Under the pieces are notes generated by a model. The model had not been told where the DNA came from and searched no databases. It saw only the letters and a program-made list of their open reading frames with translations. DNA of 64,000 bases from Rhodospirillales bacterium (GTDB lineage: Bacteria > Pseudomonadota > Alphaproteobacteria > Micavibrionales > Micavibrionaceae), in assembly GCA_020638395.1 (NCBI GenBank), contig JACKIP010000006.1:1-64000 (forward strand). The letters run 5' to 3'. Both the position numbers and the translations under genes were made by a program. Positions within the stretch are counted from its first letter, which is position 1. Every line of letters starts with the position of its first letter. This document shows, piece by piece, positions 17,731 through 26,324 of the stretch.

Positions 17731-18423
17731 TTAACTGCCGGATTTTAAAAAGTTCGAAAAATCAAACCCCTGGAAAGCATTTCCTCCGCCGGAAGACTGA
17801 TCTGTCTCGTCTTCCGCGCGTTGTGCAGCTTCGGCGGCTTCAGCTTCTTGTTGTGCGCGGATGGCGTCCGGGTCTTTCCCTGCGGCTCTGAGCGCTTTGT
17901 TGATCGCATCATTCAGTTCCATATAAGAGCACAGGCCCAAATCTGCCGGGTGGCGCGGGCGAATATTGGCCATATTGGCATGACTACGTTCCCGGATGGC
18001 ATTGATGGTTGGTTTTGTGGTGCCGATCAGCTTAACAATCTGGGCGTCCTTAACATCCGGATGATTCTTAAGAATCCACGCAATTGCGTCCGGTTTGTCG
18101 CCGCGCTTGGAAACCGGAGTATATTTCGGTCCTTTGGAGCGGGTACGCAGGCCGGGCAGGTCCTTGCGTTTTTTGTGTTTCATGCGGTAAGCCGGGTCAG
18201 CCTCTGCTTTTTCCAGCTCGCTCTTTTCCACTTCCGAGTTCAGAACCGGGTCGCGTCCGACGATGCCGCGCCCGACATCTCCATCTGCCAGAGCTTGAAT
18301 TTCAACTTCGTGCAGACCAGCAAAATCGCCAATCTGCTGAAAGGTCAGAACGGTATTGTCAATCAGCCAGACGGCGGTGGCTTTCGGCATTAAAAGCCCG
18401 GTCGGTTCGAGTTGTGCGGCCAT
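17731..18423 (-). CDS. trcR: DUF1013 family cell-cycle transcriptional regulator TrcR
   Basis: 230 aa, an alphaproteobacterial-specific family. It begins LEPTGLLMPKATAVWLIDNTVLTFQQIGDFAGLHEVEIQALADG, the hallmark N-terminal helix-turn-helix. A second HTH-like segment follows (IAWILKNHPDVKDAQIVKLIGTTKPTINAIRERSH), then an Ala/Glu-rich linker and an FDFSNFLKS tail. Described in Caulobacter as a transcription factor affecting the cell cycle. This gene is one of the strongest lineage markers in the window. ATG with AGGAG-like site (AATCTCC on the plus strand) upstream. Confidence 0.93.
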   Translation of the reverse strand: MAAQLEPTGLLMPKATAVWLIDNTVLTFQQIGDFAGLHEVEIQALADGDVGRGIVGRDPVLNSEVEKSELEKAEADPAYRMKHKKRKDLPGLRTRSKGPKYTPVSKRGDKPDAIAWILKNHPDVKDAQIVKLIGTTKPTINAIRERSHANMANIRPRHPADLGLCSYMELNDAINKALRAAGKDPDAIRAQQEAEAAEAAQRAEDETDQSSGGGNAFQGFDFSNFLKSGS

Positions 18424-18704
18424 ATAAATCTCCTAAATCAGATGTTATTGATCTATGTCGATCCTTCCCGCGGATCAACCTGTTTTTTCTCAAAATTAGA
18501 GGGGAACGGACCTGACTATACCGTTTTTTTGACAGAATGCCAGAAAAATTTCTCTAAATTTGGGCCGACGATCTTCTTTTTTCACGAGGGCCGGACTGGT
18601 TTGACAGGTATTTTGGGGTTTTTTACGAAAAAATTTTCCAAAAAAACATTCTATGCCTTATAACAGAAACCTGCTATTATTTTTAAAAAATTGAAAGAAG
18701 GGTT
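18424..18704. other. divergent promoter region, no gene seen
   Basis: 281-bp AT-rich gap between trcR and the lipoprotein gene, with several T and A tracts. It must hold promoters for both directions; no repeat element and no confident -35/-10 pair was found. A GAAAGAAGG ribosome site sits at its right end. Confidence 0.4.
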
Positions 18705-19409
18705 ATGCGTCGACATATTTTTACTTTTCTCGCGGCTTCCGTCAGCTTGGCAGGACTGACCGCTTGTACGGTTCAGGACATCTATGGGCCCTCTTCACGG
18801 CCAAGGGGATACGCCCATTATGCTCAGGAATATAAAACAGTTATTCCAGAACGCCCGCCCTTTATTGGAGAGTCTTATTCCGATGAGGAAGTGATGCGCT
18901 CGGAAGAATTATGGTCCGCCGCGGTGAAAACCCTGCTGGATGAAATGGAAAAGAATTCCGTCATCAGTGGCCTGAGTGTGGCGCTGGAACCATCTGTGCC
19001 TGTTAATTCTTTTGATGTGCGCATGGATTATTACCTGCGCAAGGAATTAAAGCAGCGTGGATATCTGATCTCGACAGAACCTCTGGCGACGATCCCGGTC
19101 CTGCGTTATTCCGCAAGATTGCCGGGCTATCGTGACGGTCTGCAACAGCGCGGCCGGGCAATTGATACTATTGATGATATCCAGAACCAGTTTGACGTGC
19201 AGGAAGATCCGAAAAATAACGGAGAACCCTACGTCTTTATGGGACTTGGCATTTATGATATGTCCGCACCGAAGAAGGAGCAGTTGCTGGTCTTTGTTGA
19301 AACTTTGCAAACGCTTCCGGAAAAAGATATGCGGGAAATTCGCGGGGCGCTGGTTGATGTTCCCAATATGACAGGAAAGTCGCCTTCCTCTAACCTGAGA
19401 CACCCATAA
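18705..19409 (+). CDS. lipoprotein of unknown function
   Basis: 234 aa with a lipobox LTAC (lipidated Cys21) after a short hydrophobic signal. The mature protein contains VKTLLDEMEKNSVISGLSVALEP, VRMDYYLRKELKQRGYLIS and PVLRYSARLP. The pattern of a small alpha/beta domain with a 'YLRKELKQRGY' helix resembles envelope lipoproteins that pair with FlgO-type proteins, but no named family is certain. Six bp upstream of a second lipoprotein gene, so the two form an operon. Good ribosome site (GAAAGAAGG). Confidence 0.7.
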   Translation: MRRHIFTFLAASVSLAGLTACTVQDIYGPSSRPRGYAHYAQEYKTVIPERPPFIGESYSDEEVMRSEELWSAAVKTLLDEMEKNSVISGLSVALEPSVPVNSFDVRMDYYLRKELKQRGYLISTEPLATIPVLRYSARLPGYRDGLQQRGRAIDTIDDIQNQFDVQEDPKNNGEPYVFMGLGIYDMSAPKKEQLLVFVETLQTLPEKDMREIRGALVDVPNMTGKSPSSNLRHP

Positions 19410-19415
19410 ATCACC

Positions 19416-20066
19416 ATGATTTTTTGCACAAAAAGCCGCGCCTTGATTTTACTACCGGCTTTTTGTGCAACTCTGATGCTGGGAGGGTGTTCGGCGGCTT
19501 ATATGGCGACTGAATTTCCTCAGTTCACGTCTTTGACGGGAGGGGATGAGCGCAAGGACTGGACGGAATTGCGGCGCGCCAATTATGCGGCGGCAGATGT
19601 ATTATTCCAGAGAGCGCAGGGGCGCTTAAACCCTCAAAACAAGGTGCAGTTGGTGCAGCTGGTGAATCTGGGAGAGCCTCTGGGGAATGGAACTCCGGCC
19701 CTGATGTGGCTGGTGCCGCAGCAGGTCGGAAACCGTCTGGCCCAGTTGGGCCTGAATGTGCAGCAACCGGATAAAGCACCGCTGAATTCTGCGGATAAGC
19801 GGGCAACGGGAGCCCTCCCCTTACAGCTTGTGAATAACGCCTCTGTTCTGCCTGCGGGACAGGTGCGCAAACCCGGCATGGTATATCTGGAAGGTGATTA
19901 TGCCTATATGGATGACGAGCTGCTCATTTCCCTGCGTCTGATAGATGGCCGGGATAATCGTATTCTCTCAACTGCTGAATATGACCTTGCCGTGGATGCG
20001 GATGTTCTGACCTTGATTGATCCGGCATCGTCCGACCGGATTTTTGGAACCGGCTGGATGCATTGA
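19416..20066 (+). CDS. FlgO-domain-like lipoprotein
   Basis: 216 aa with lipobox LGGC (Cys25). The mature part has NYAAADVLFQRAQGRLNP, then VPQQVGNRLAQLGLNV, then a beta-rich end YLEGDYAYMDDELLISLRLIDGRDNRIL. That order (an N-terminal 'activation' helix, a VGNRLAQLG helix, then a 'GxY...v.vsLRLID...g.il' strand pair) matches the FlgO domain found in outer-membrane and flagellar lipoproteins. The assignment is by motif shape only. Second gene of the pair starting at 18705. FlhF/FlhG are encoded elsewhere in the window, but there is no direct link. Confidence 0.65.
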   Translation: MIFCTKSRALILLPAFCATLMLGGCSAAYMATEFPQFTSLTGGDERKDWTELRRANYAAADVLFQRAQGRLNPQNKVQLVQLVNLGEPLGNGTPALMWLVPQQVGNRLAQLGLNVQQPDKAPLNSADKRATGALPLQLVNNASVLPAGQVRKPGMVYLEGDYAYMDDELLISLRLIDGRDNRILSTAEYDLAVDADVLTLIDPASSDRIFGTGWMH

Positions 20067-20119
20067 GGTTCGGCGCCGCCCTCACACGCCTTTGTGCATG
20101 TGATCCGTATTGATTCTTT

Positions 20120-20320
20120 ACCACGGAGGGCGCAGAGGTTTTTGTAAAAACCGAAAGAACTTTGTTTCACTTTGTATTACTTTGCGGTTTAAAATTTATC
20201 GTTTCATCGTTCACGCAAAGAGCGCAAAGCATTCTCTGTGTGCTCTGTGGTTCACATCCGAGGGATGACAAATAAATGTCCTATTTTTAATAGGAACCAC
20301 TATAAAACAAAGTTCTTTCG
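20120..20320. repeat. composite inverted-repeat element
   Basis: The outer arms 20152-20166 (CGAAAGAACTTTGTT) and 20306-20320 are a perfect 15-bp inverted repeat. A second pair, ACCACGGAGG near 20120 and CTCTGTGGT near 20245, forms an imperfect inverted repeat. The arm sequence through TTTGCGGTTT and AAATTTATCG recurs at 26222-26260 and, inverted, at 25840-25870. A 29-bp end motif at 20278-20306 recurs at 61175-61203. The 263-bp gap between two convergent genes is almost entirely this repeat. Confidence 0.7.
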
Positions 20321-20329
20321 CGCTTTTCT

Positions 20330-21019
20330 TCACCGCGACATAATCACCTGCACGTAATGATAGCTTCCATCCGCTGTGCATTCGATACAAGCCTTCAGGG
20401 CTGGTGTGATGGAAAACGTGGCATCATCCGGAACGTTGGGAGAGGCTGAAAATTGTGTTCCGGCATCAAAGCGCCCGCCGGCGCCTTCATTGACGCAGGT
20501 GCCGGGGTCTTGCGGTTGCGCGGTATAGCCAAGCTGTTCATTTAAAAATTCACAGAATTCCTGCGTCACATTAGGCAGGACAGCCACGAGATCCGCACGG
20601 TCTGAGCCAACACCCGGCATGGCTGTGCCGCCGTAAAATTCCCAGTTTGAGCCGTCATTCACGCCTGACGGGGGGAGGCGGTAGGTGGCAGCCCCACCCT
20701 GACGGTTAAAAATCTGTTGCTCCGGCGTATCTGTTATTGTGCCGTAATCGGTGGGAGCCTCCGGATGTGCAAAGCGCAGATCGCTTTCGCTGATCAGATT
20801 GTTCTGAAAAATATACTGGATGGCATTTTCAATTTCCGAGAGGTGTTGGCGAATTTGAGAGGCGCGAATCATCATGGTTTCCCGGTCGATATTCTCATTT
20901 CCGGTTTGGGAGGTGTTCTGCAACGCCACCGTCAAAAGTCCGGTCAGGACAATCGCGATCAGAATCATAAACAGGACATTGCCAGACTCTTTATGGTGGA
21001 TCGATGGAGATATCGGCAT
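20330..21019 (-). CDS. pilin-like membrane-anchored secreted protein
   Basis: 229 aa. After 13 residues there is one hydrophobic helix with a Glu before it (KESGNVLFMILIAIVLTGLLTVALQ), then a soluble domain with two Cys pairs (CEFLNEQ...GTCVNEG and ALKACIEC). An N-terminal hydrophobic helix preceded by a short basic leader and ES-G is reminiscent of type IV pilin-like or PilX-type minor pilins, but the usual GFTLIE site is absent. It follows the carboxypeptidase gene by 18 bp on the same strand, so the two are probably co-transcribed. Function unknown. Confidence 0.55.
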   Translation of the reverse strand: MPISPSIHHKESGNVLFMILIAIVLTGLLTVALQNTSQTGNENIDRETMMIRASQIRQHLSEIENAIQYIFQNNLISESDLRFAHPEAPTDYGTITDTPEQQIFNRQGGAATYRLPPSGVNDGSNWEFYGGTAMPGVGSDRADLVAVLPNVTQEFCEFLNEQLGYTAQPQDPGTCVNEGAGGRFDAGTQFSASPNVPDDATFSITPALKACIECTADGSYHYVQVIMSR

Positions 21020-21037
21020 GTAAATTCCTCTTTTGCG

Positions 21038-22495
21038 TTAATAAATCTGGGGCTGGATGACCATGCAGTCTTTGTAGTAAATGCAGGCGCTTTTTGCGTC
21101 ATTCTGGGTAAATCCGGTCAGCCAGGCACGATAGATCCAGCCATCTTTTCCCTGAACAGGGGCGACCTGTGGGGCGGCATATTGCAGGGCTGCGGGAAGT
21201 TTTCCGTAGGCCTGATGCAGGACTTTATCTGTAGTATCCCGTTCAGAGAAAGCCCCGATCTGAATGCCCCAGTCTCGTTCAAGAGAGATGTTCACATCGT
21301 GAAAGCCGGGCTGCGATGTTGCGGTTAACTGCGCCAGGTTCAAAGTTCCCAATGTCTGGGGTTCATCCTTTGCGCTTAAGGCACTTGCCTGAGTATCGTT
21401 ATTCTCATTCGCAGGCTGACGAACGGGGGCAACCGGCAAAACCGGTGTGGGATGGTGAATTTCAACGGTTTTGAACGCAACTTCGAACCGGGTGTCCTGC
21501 GGTGGGTGGGACGCATTATCGGACGGTGTTTCCAGAAGATCTTTCGTCAGACCTGTTGCCGATGTTACCGTTATGTCTTTAAAAGGTTCGGCAAAAGCCG
21601 GAGGAAGCGTCTCTGCGCGCTTCGGATTGCGAACAGGAAGAGGGAACGCTTTGGCGCTGCGCATGTTTCGTTTTAGGGCAAACCCGGCATCCAGCAGTTC
21701 TTTCATGCTGGCATTGCGGCTTTTGGAGGTCTTCCCCCCAAAAACCACGCCGATCAACCTGCGGTTTCCTCGTTTCGCGGAGGCAAGAAGGTTAAAGCCG
21801 GAGGCCTGAATATAGCCGGTCTTAATGCCGTCCATCCCGTTATATTCCCCCAGCATGTGGTTATGGTTTTTATAGGTTGCACCGCGATAGGAAAATTCCC
21901 GTCTGGAAAAATACCGGTAGTGATCGGGCTTCATCTTGATAAGATAGCGTCCCAGCTTTGCCATATCACGCGCCGTAGTGACCTGTTTGGGATGATGCAG
22001 GCCGGAGGCATTCATAAAACGCGTGCGGGTCATTCCGATTTCGTGCGCCCGTTTGGTCATCATAACGGCGAAACGTGTTTCTGTTTTGCCCAGCTTTTCC
22101 GCAAAGGCAACGGCGATATCATTGGCAGATTTCGTCACCAGTGCATAAATGGCATCCTGCACCCGGATGGTTGAGCCGGGCGCGATGTTTAATTTACTTG
22201 GAACCATGCTGGCGGCATTGCGGGAGATGACCAGACGGTCATTCAGATTGAGTCGACCGTGGTCGAGGGCATCAAACACCATGAGCAACGTCATGACTTT
22301 TGTCAAAGACGCCGGATGCACCATCTTGTCGGCAGAGCTTTGCGACAGAATCTCTCCGGTATCCGCATCCATCACCAAAGAGGCATATTTATCGTTGGCA
22401 CATGCCGGTGTAGGCAGCAAAAAAAAACTGCAAAATAGCAGTGTAAATGCAGTTAAAATCCTGCTGATATCTTTGATTTCAGGATGCCAAATCAT
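21038..22495 (-). CDS. D-alanyl-D-alanine carboxypeptidase with C-terminal SPOR domain
   Basis: 485 aa. Signal peptide ends at ACA/NDK. The serine peptidase S11 (DacA/C/F-type) domain has all three active-site motifs: SLTK (S63, K66), SAN (123-125) and KTG (225-227). It trims pentapeptide stems of peptidoglycan. A linker rich in Pro/Thr follows, then a SPOR domain (about 408-485; WGIQIGAFSERDTTDKV) that binds denuded glycan at the division site. The combination suggests recruitment to the septum. Divergent from the phasin gene. Confidence 0.93.
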   Translation of the reverse strand: MIWHPEIKDISRILTAFTLLFCSFFLLPTPACANDKYASLVMDADTGEILSQSSADKMVHPASLTKVMTLLMVFDALDHGRLNLNDRLVISRNAASMVPSKLNIAPGSTIRVQDAIYALVTKSANDIAVAFAEKLGKTETRFAVMMTKRAHEIGMTRTRFMNASGLHHPKQVTTARDMAKLGRYLIKMKPDHYRYFSRREFSYRGATYKNHNHMLGEYNGMDGIKTGYIQASGFNLLASAKRGNRRLIGVVFGGKTSKSRNASMKELLDAGFALKRNMRSAKAFPLPVRNPKRAETLPPAFAEPFKDITVTSATGLTKDLLETPSDNASHPPQDTRFEVAFKTVEIHHPTPVLPVAPVRQPANENNDTQASALSAKDEPQTLGTLNLAQLTATSQPGFHDVNISLERDWGIQIGAFSERDTTDKVLHQAYGKLPAALQYAAPQVAPVQGKDGWIYRAWLTGFTQNDAKSACIYYKDCMVIQPQIY

Positions 22496-22665
22496 CTTTT
22501 TATTTTAGCAGAAAAGCGGAGGGTGTGACCATATTTCATGTGGATAAATTTCCAAAATTCTATTTTTTTGTTGCGGTGCAAAAAAAAGTGAGGTATTTTT
22601 CTGCTATATTGTTTTTTATAGACCTTACTCTAGTTATATAAATATAATATTAAACAGGATCGAAA

Positions 22666-23259
22666 ATGGCGGAGCGACAAAAAAAGAAGCCTGCGGCGAA
22701 AGCTACTTCGGCGGTGATTAAAAAAATCAGAACAGCCGATGACGAGCGCACAGTTTCGGTGCAAAGGAAACCAAAAAAGATTCAGGCGTCGCAGGATGCC
22801 GGAACCGGAAGTAAAGAGCAGAGTATCGTCAAGAAGGAACCTTTAACCCCAATACAGCCCAAGGAGAGTATGATGAATATGAACATGAATAACACAAAAA
22901 ACTTTGAGAAAATGTCTCAGAATGCCGCAAATATGAGCAAGGAAGTGATGGAGGCCTGTCAGGAATCTGCCAGCATTCTGGCAAAAAACAGTCAGAATTG
23001 CATGTCGTCCTACATGACTATGATGCAGTCTATGGCAGAAAAACAGGCAAAAATTATGAAAGAAATGCTCAGCAAAAAAACAATCAATGAGATGAGTGAA
23101 ACGCTGCAAAGCGCCTCTCAGGAAAGCTTTAACGACATGATGATGAATATGTCGAAAATGTCAGAGCAAACCATGAAAGCCGCAATGGATTGCATGGAGC
23201 CGATTAGCTGCCAGATGACAAAAGCGATGAAAAAAGCATCTGATTCTGTTGCTGCGTAA
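22666..23259 (+). CDS. phasin family protein, methionine-rich
   Basis: 197 aa. A basic N-terminal extension (about 1-68; RQKKKPAAKATSAVIKK, Lys/Gln-rich) precedes a phasin-type helical domain: NFEKMSQNAANMSKEVMEACQESASILAKNSQN, then MSEQTMKAAMDCMEPIS. The domain is unusually rich in methionine: 25 Met in about 129 residues. Phasins coat polyhydroxyalkanoate granules, but no pha genes are here. The Lys-rich tail could bind DNA, as in PhaF-type phasins (inference). A strong terminator follows at 23285. Confidence 0.8.
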   Translation: MAERQKKKPAAKATSAVIKKIRTADDERTVSVQRKPKKIQASQDAGTGSKEQSIVKKEPLTPIQPKESMMNMNMNNTKNFEKMSQNAANMSKEVMEACQESASILAKNSQNCMSSYMTMMQSMAEKQAKIMKEMLSKKTINEMSETLQSASQESFNDMMMNMSKMSEQTMKAAMDCMEPISCQMTKAMKKASDSVAA

Positions 23260-23284
23260 TACGAACGCTTGCTGTTTCAGAATT

Positions 23285-23314
23285 AAAAAAACGCCGGAAA
23301 GCCGGCGTTTTTTT
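23285..23314 (+). terminator. Rho-independent terminator after the phasin gene
   Basis: ACGCCGG at 23291-23297 and CCGGCGT at 23302-23308 form a GC-rich seven-pair stem with an AAAG loop, followed by a run of seven T. Confidence 0.92.
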
Positions 23315-23358
23315 ATGAGGTGAACCTCCATGGAAGTCCAAAGGGGTCTTTGCTCTGG

Positions 23359-23934
23359 TTAAATACGCAAGGTGCCTTTTAGGCGTTTCAGGGCCTCTTC
23401 TTCCGCCGGGCTGATATTCAGGGCGTGATCGAGGGAAAAATCGTATTTCTTTATGAAGGCGTCCCACTTTTTTTGCAGAATCCGGACCTGAATGTAGACA
23501 TTGTTCAAAAAGCTTTCATTCTCAGCTGTTTCCCGATAAGCGAGGGCTACGGTCTCTGCAATTTCCAGCAGACTGGATTTAAAGTCACGTAAATGCTTGG
23601 GATCGACTGTATTGGCAATTTCATACAGAATCGTTTCGCATTCGCGGGGAACATTTTCGATATTGTCACGCCAGGTATCCCAGATTTCATACCCTTTGAC
23701 CGTTTGTTCCATCACGCTTTGAGTAAATTCTGATTTGCAGACATCTTCGCCGTAAGACAGGATTACATTTTCCAGAGCGTAGAGTTCCTGCTCGTCGGAG
23801 CTGTCTCCTCCGGTCTGGTCGCTTTGGCTTAGCCACAGCCCCACCCGGTAGGGCAGGCGGATAAGAGCCTCCTTGACCGGTTGCGGACAGGTCAGGCTGG
23901 AAATGTTCTGGGCAGCAGTCATCGTGTCTTTCAT
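23359..23934 (-). CDS. conserved hypothetical protein downstream of mutL
   Basis: 191 aa, all-helical, acidic, with no signal or membrane segment. Blocks such as LPYRVGLWLSQSDQTGGDSSDEQELYALENVILSYGEDVCKSEF and WDTWRDNIENVPRECETILYEI look like a conserved alphaproteobacterial family, but I do not recognise a name. The start at 23934 lies 18 bp after the mutL stop, so it is probably co-transcribed with mutL. No catalytic motif visible. Confidence 0.65.
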   Translation of the reverse strand: MKDTMTAAQNISSLTCPQPVKEALIRLPYRVGLWLSQSDQTGGDSSDEQELYALENVILSYGEDVCKSEFTQSVMEQTVKGYEIWDTWRDNIENVPRECETILYEIANTVDPKHLRDFKSSLLEIAETVALAYRETAENESFLNNVYIQVRILQKKWDAFIKKYDFSLDHALNISPAEEEALKRLKGTLRI

Positions 23935-23952
23935 GGAATGACTATAGCAAAA

Positions 23953-25767
23953 CTAACGTCGCATAAAAAGCTTTTCAATATCTTTCAGGCTAAGTTCGAT
24001 GTAAGTCGGGCGGCCGTGGTTGCATTGACCGGAAAGCGGCGTGCGTTCCATCTCGCGCAGAAGGTGATTCATTTCTTCGGGAGTCATGGCTCGCCCGGAG
24101 CGAATCGAGCCGTGGCAGGCGCGGCGGGACAGGACGGCAAGAAGACGCTCTTCCAGCGTTTGTACAGTGCCGTGCTCCTCCAGCTCGTCCATTAAATCAT
24201 GAATTAACTGGCGAATATTGATTGTTGCTCCGAGCAGGGCAGGGACGGAAGAAACGGCGACGGCCCCCGGACCAAATGGTTCTATGTCCAATCCATATTC
24301 TTTCAGTATTTCCGTATGTTGCAGAAGGTCGCCGATGCGCAGATCGTCCAGCTCGACAATTTCAGGGGTCAGGAGGCCCTGGGCCGTAATGCCGGTTTCC
24401 TGTTGTTGTGCCTTCAACCGCTCATAAACCAGCCGTTCATGCGCTGCATGCTGATCTACAAGGACGATGCCGTCTTCGGTCTGGGCAATGATGTAATTTT
24501 CATGAAGTTGCGCCCGTGCCGCGCCGAGCGGGTGTGTGGTGGTGGACGGTTCTGCGACTGCGATAGTCGGAAAGGGCTCGCTTCTGGCAGAGGGTGTTGG
24601 GGTAAAAAGAGGTTGATAAAAAGCTTGCGCTGACTCTGATAACTCTTTGATTTTAAGTGCAGACATGCCGGAATATAGCTGACTGGCGGATGTGGGTATA
24701 AATTCCTTATGTGGAGCAAAAGGCTGCGGAGAGGAGGCGGCAAGTTTGACGAGCGTTTGCGTGCCTGTGCTGCCGGCGCTGCGGCCAGCCTGTTCTTGCA
24801 GCGCATGACGAATGGCACTGACCAGCGTGCCGCGAATTCGAACGGCATCGCGGAACCGCACCTCCGCTTTCGCCGGGTGAACGTTGACATCGACGTCTTC
24901 GGCGGGAAGGGTGATAAACAGGGCGACAACCGGATAGCGGTCGCGGGCCAGAACGTCGCTATAGGCCCCTTTTAACGCGCCGAGCAGCAGGCGGTCGCGG
25001 ACGGCGCGCCCATTGACAAACAGATATTGCGCCAGCCCATTCCCCTTATTATAGGTTGGCAGAGACGCCAGCCCGGTTATTTGTAAATCTTCGCGCAGCG
25101 CTTCGATTGTCATGGCATTTTCGGGAAAATCGCGCCCCAGCAACCGCCCCAGTCGCTCTGCCAGAGCAGATGGGGGCATGTTTAGGATTTTTTTCCCATC
25201 AAGATTCAGGGTGAGCCCGACCTCTGGCGCTGCCATCGCCAGTCTTAGGACGATATCCTTGATGGCGGTGCTTTCGCTGCGGTCTGTTTTTAGGAATTTA
25301 AGCCTTGCCGGGGTTGCGAAAAATAAATCGCGGATTTCTATTTTTGTGCCCTGAGGATGATTATCCGGGACGGGAATGCCTTTTTTCCCCCCTTCGGCCG
25401 AAATAGACCAGGCCTCACCTGTTTCGCGGGATTTGCTTTTGATAAGCATGCGGCTGACGGATGCGATAGAGGGAAGCGCTTCTCCGCGAAACCCCAGATG
25501 ACGGATATTCAGGAGGTCATCATCGGGAAGTTTTGACGTCGCATGGCGGTCAAGGCAGTAAACCAGTTCTTCGGCGCTCATCCCATAGCCGTTATCGCTG
25601 ACGCTCATATAGGATTTGCCGCCATCCTGAATATCAATATCAATCTGTGTTGCCCCTGCATCCAGAGAATTCTCAACCAGCTCTTTTATCACGGCAGCGG
25701 GGCGTTCAATGACCTCGCCGGCCGCGATCTGGTTAATCAGGGTTTCTGGCAGATGTCGGATTCGCAT
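23953..25767 (-). CDS. mutL: DNA mismatch repair protein MutL
   Basis: 604 aa. The N-terminal GHKL ATPase has INQIAAGEVIERPAAVIKELVENSLDAGA, DNGYGM and FRGEALPSIASV. A Pro/Ala-rich linker runs from about 335 to 405. The C-terminal domain carries the endonuclease signature DQHAAHERLVYE, which fits DQHA(X)2E(X)4E, plus a CNHGRP motif near the end. It is therefore predicted to nick DNA itself, as expected in bacteria without MutH. The adjacent downstream gene probably shares its transcript. The upstream gap is filled with repeats. Confidence 0.97.
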   Translation of the reverse strand: MRIRHLPETLINQIAAGEVIERPAAVIKELVENSLDAGATQIDIDIQDGGKSYMSVSDNGYGMSAEELVYCLDRHATSKLPDDDLLNIRHLGFRGEALPSIASVSRMLIKSKSRETGEAWSISAEGGKKGIPVPDNHPQGTKIEIRDLFFATPARLKFLKTDRSESTAIKDIVLRLAMAAPEVGLTLNLDGKKILNMPPSALAERLGRLLGRDFPENAMTIEALREDLQITGLASLPTYNKGNGLAQYLFVNGRAVRDRLLLGALKGAYSDVLARDRYPVVALFITLPAEDVDVNVHPAKAEVRFRDAVRIRGTLVSAIRHALQEQAGRSAGSTGTQTLVKLAASSPQPFAPHKEFIPTSASQLYSGMSALKIKELSESAQAFYQPLFTPTPSARSEPFPTIAVAEPSTTTHPLGAARAQLHENYIIAQTEDGIVLVDQHAAHERLVYERLKAQQQETGITAQGLLTPEIVELDDLRIGDLLQHTEILKEYGLDIEPFGPGAVAVSSVPALLGATINIRQLIHDLMDELEEHGTVQTLEERLLAVLSRRACHGSIRSGRAMTPEEMNHLLREMERTPLSGQCNHGRPTYIELSLKDIEKLFMRR

Positions 25768-25839
25768 GACATCACTTTAGCACAGAAACCGCGGACGTCA
25801 TCAGGTTCAGTGCTGTTTTTAATGCAGAGCCTTCTGTGT

Positions 25840-26254
25840 ATTTCGAACCGCAAAGTAAGACAAGGTTCTTTCATCGTCATCACACGTTTTTGCGGAGCAA
25901 AATACGCGTGATCCATATTCGCTCGTGGATTACACGTATTCACCTGATGGTGAAACGTGTAATGACGAAGATTTTAGTGCATGATTACTTTTACACAGTA
26001 CGGGCTGTATCAGTGGATTACCCTATAATTTTCTACGAAAATTCGGGCAATGACGGTTTGAGAAAGAGGAATTCCATATCCTCTGCGCCTCTGCGGTTTA
26101 AACATTTTTAAACACGAAGTTACGAAGATACGAAGGTTTTTTTCGAGTACTTCGTTCCTTCGTAACTTCGTTCTTATATAACGCTCTTATGGATCACACG
26201 CACAAGGCGTGTGATGACGATGAAAGAACTTTGTTTTACTTTGCGGTTTGAAAT
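25840..26254. repeat. 415-bp composite element with 47-bp inverted repeats
   Basis: Arms 25840-25886 and 26208-26254 are inverted repeats matching at 44 of 47 positions (each contains GCAAAGTAA and TTCATCGTCATCACACG in reading toward the centre). Inside are the 93-bp CGTCAT element (25875-25967), a 44-bp hairpin (26013-26056) and a 14-bp perfect inverted repeat, ACGAAGTTACGAAG at 26114-26127 with its partner at 26158-26171. No plausible gene lies in it. It occupies most of the 553-bp gap between mutL and the small gene at 26321. Confidence 0.85.
25875..25967. repeat. 93-bp CGTCATCACACG palindromic element, copy 3
   Basis: Same length and ends as copy 1 at 10849-10941: begins CGTCATCACACGTTTTTGC, ends GTGAAACGTGTAATGACG. 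Nested in the composite element above. A half copy follows at 26191-26219 (CACACGC, five-base loop, GCGTGTG). Confidence 0.85.
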
Positions 26255-26290
26255 TTATCGTTTCCATCGTTCCCGCAATGGATGCGCACG

Positions 26291-26324
26291 TCGCTTGCGT
26301 CACCCTAAACGCTCTTTGCTCTAA
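26291..26324. repeat. right-half copy of the TTAGAGC repeat
   Basis: CGCTTGCGTCACCCTAAACG through GCTCTTTGCTCTAA matches the right arm of the 112-bp element at 36632-36743. It overlaps the last codons of the gene ending at 26321, so the repeat supplies that gene's stop codon. Confidence 0.65.

Noticed and set aside
25768..26320. CRISPR-like repeats in the mutL upstream gap
   Set aside because: Repeats are inverted and of unequal spacing and type, with no regular repeat-spacer pattern and no cas genes.
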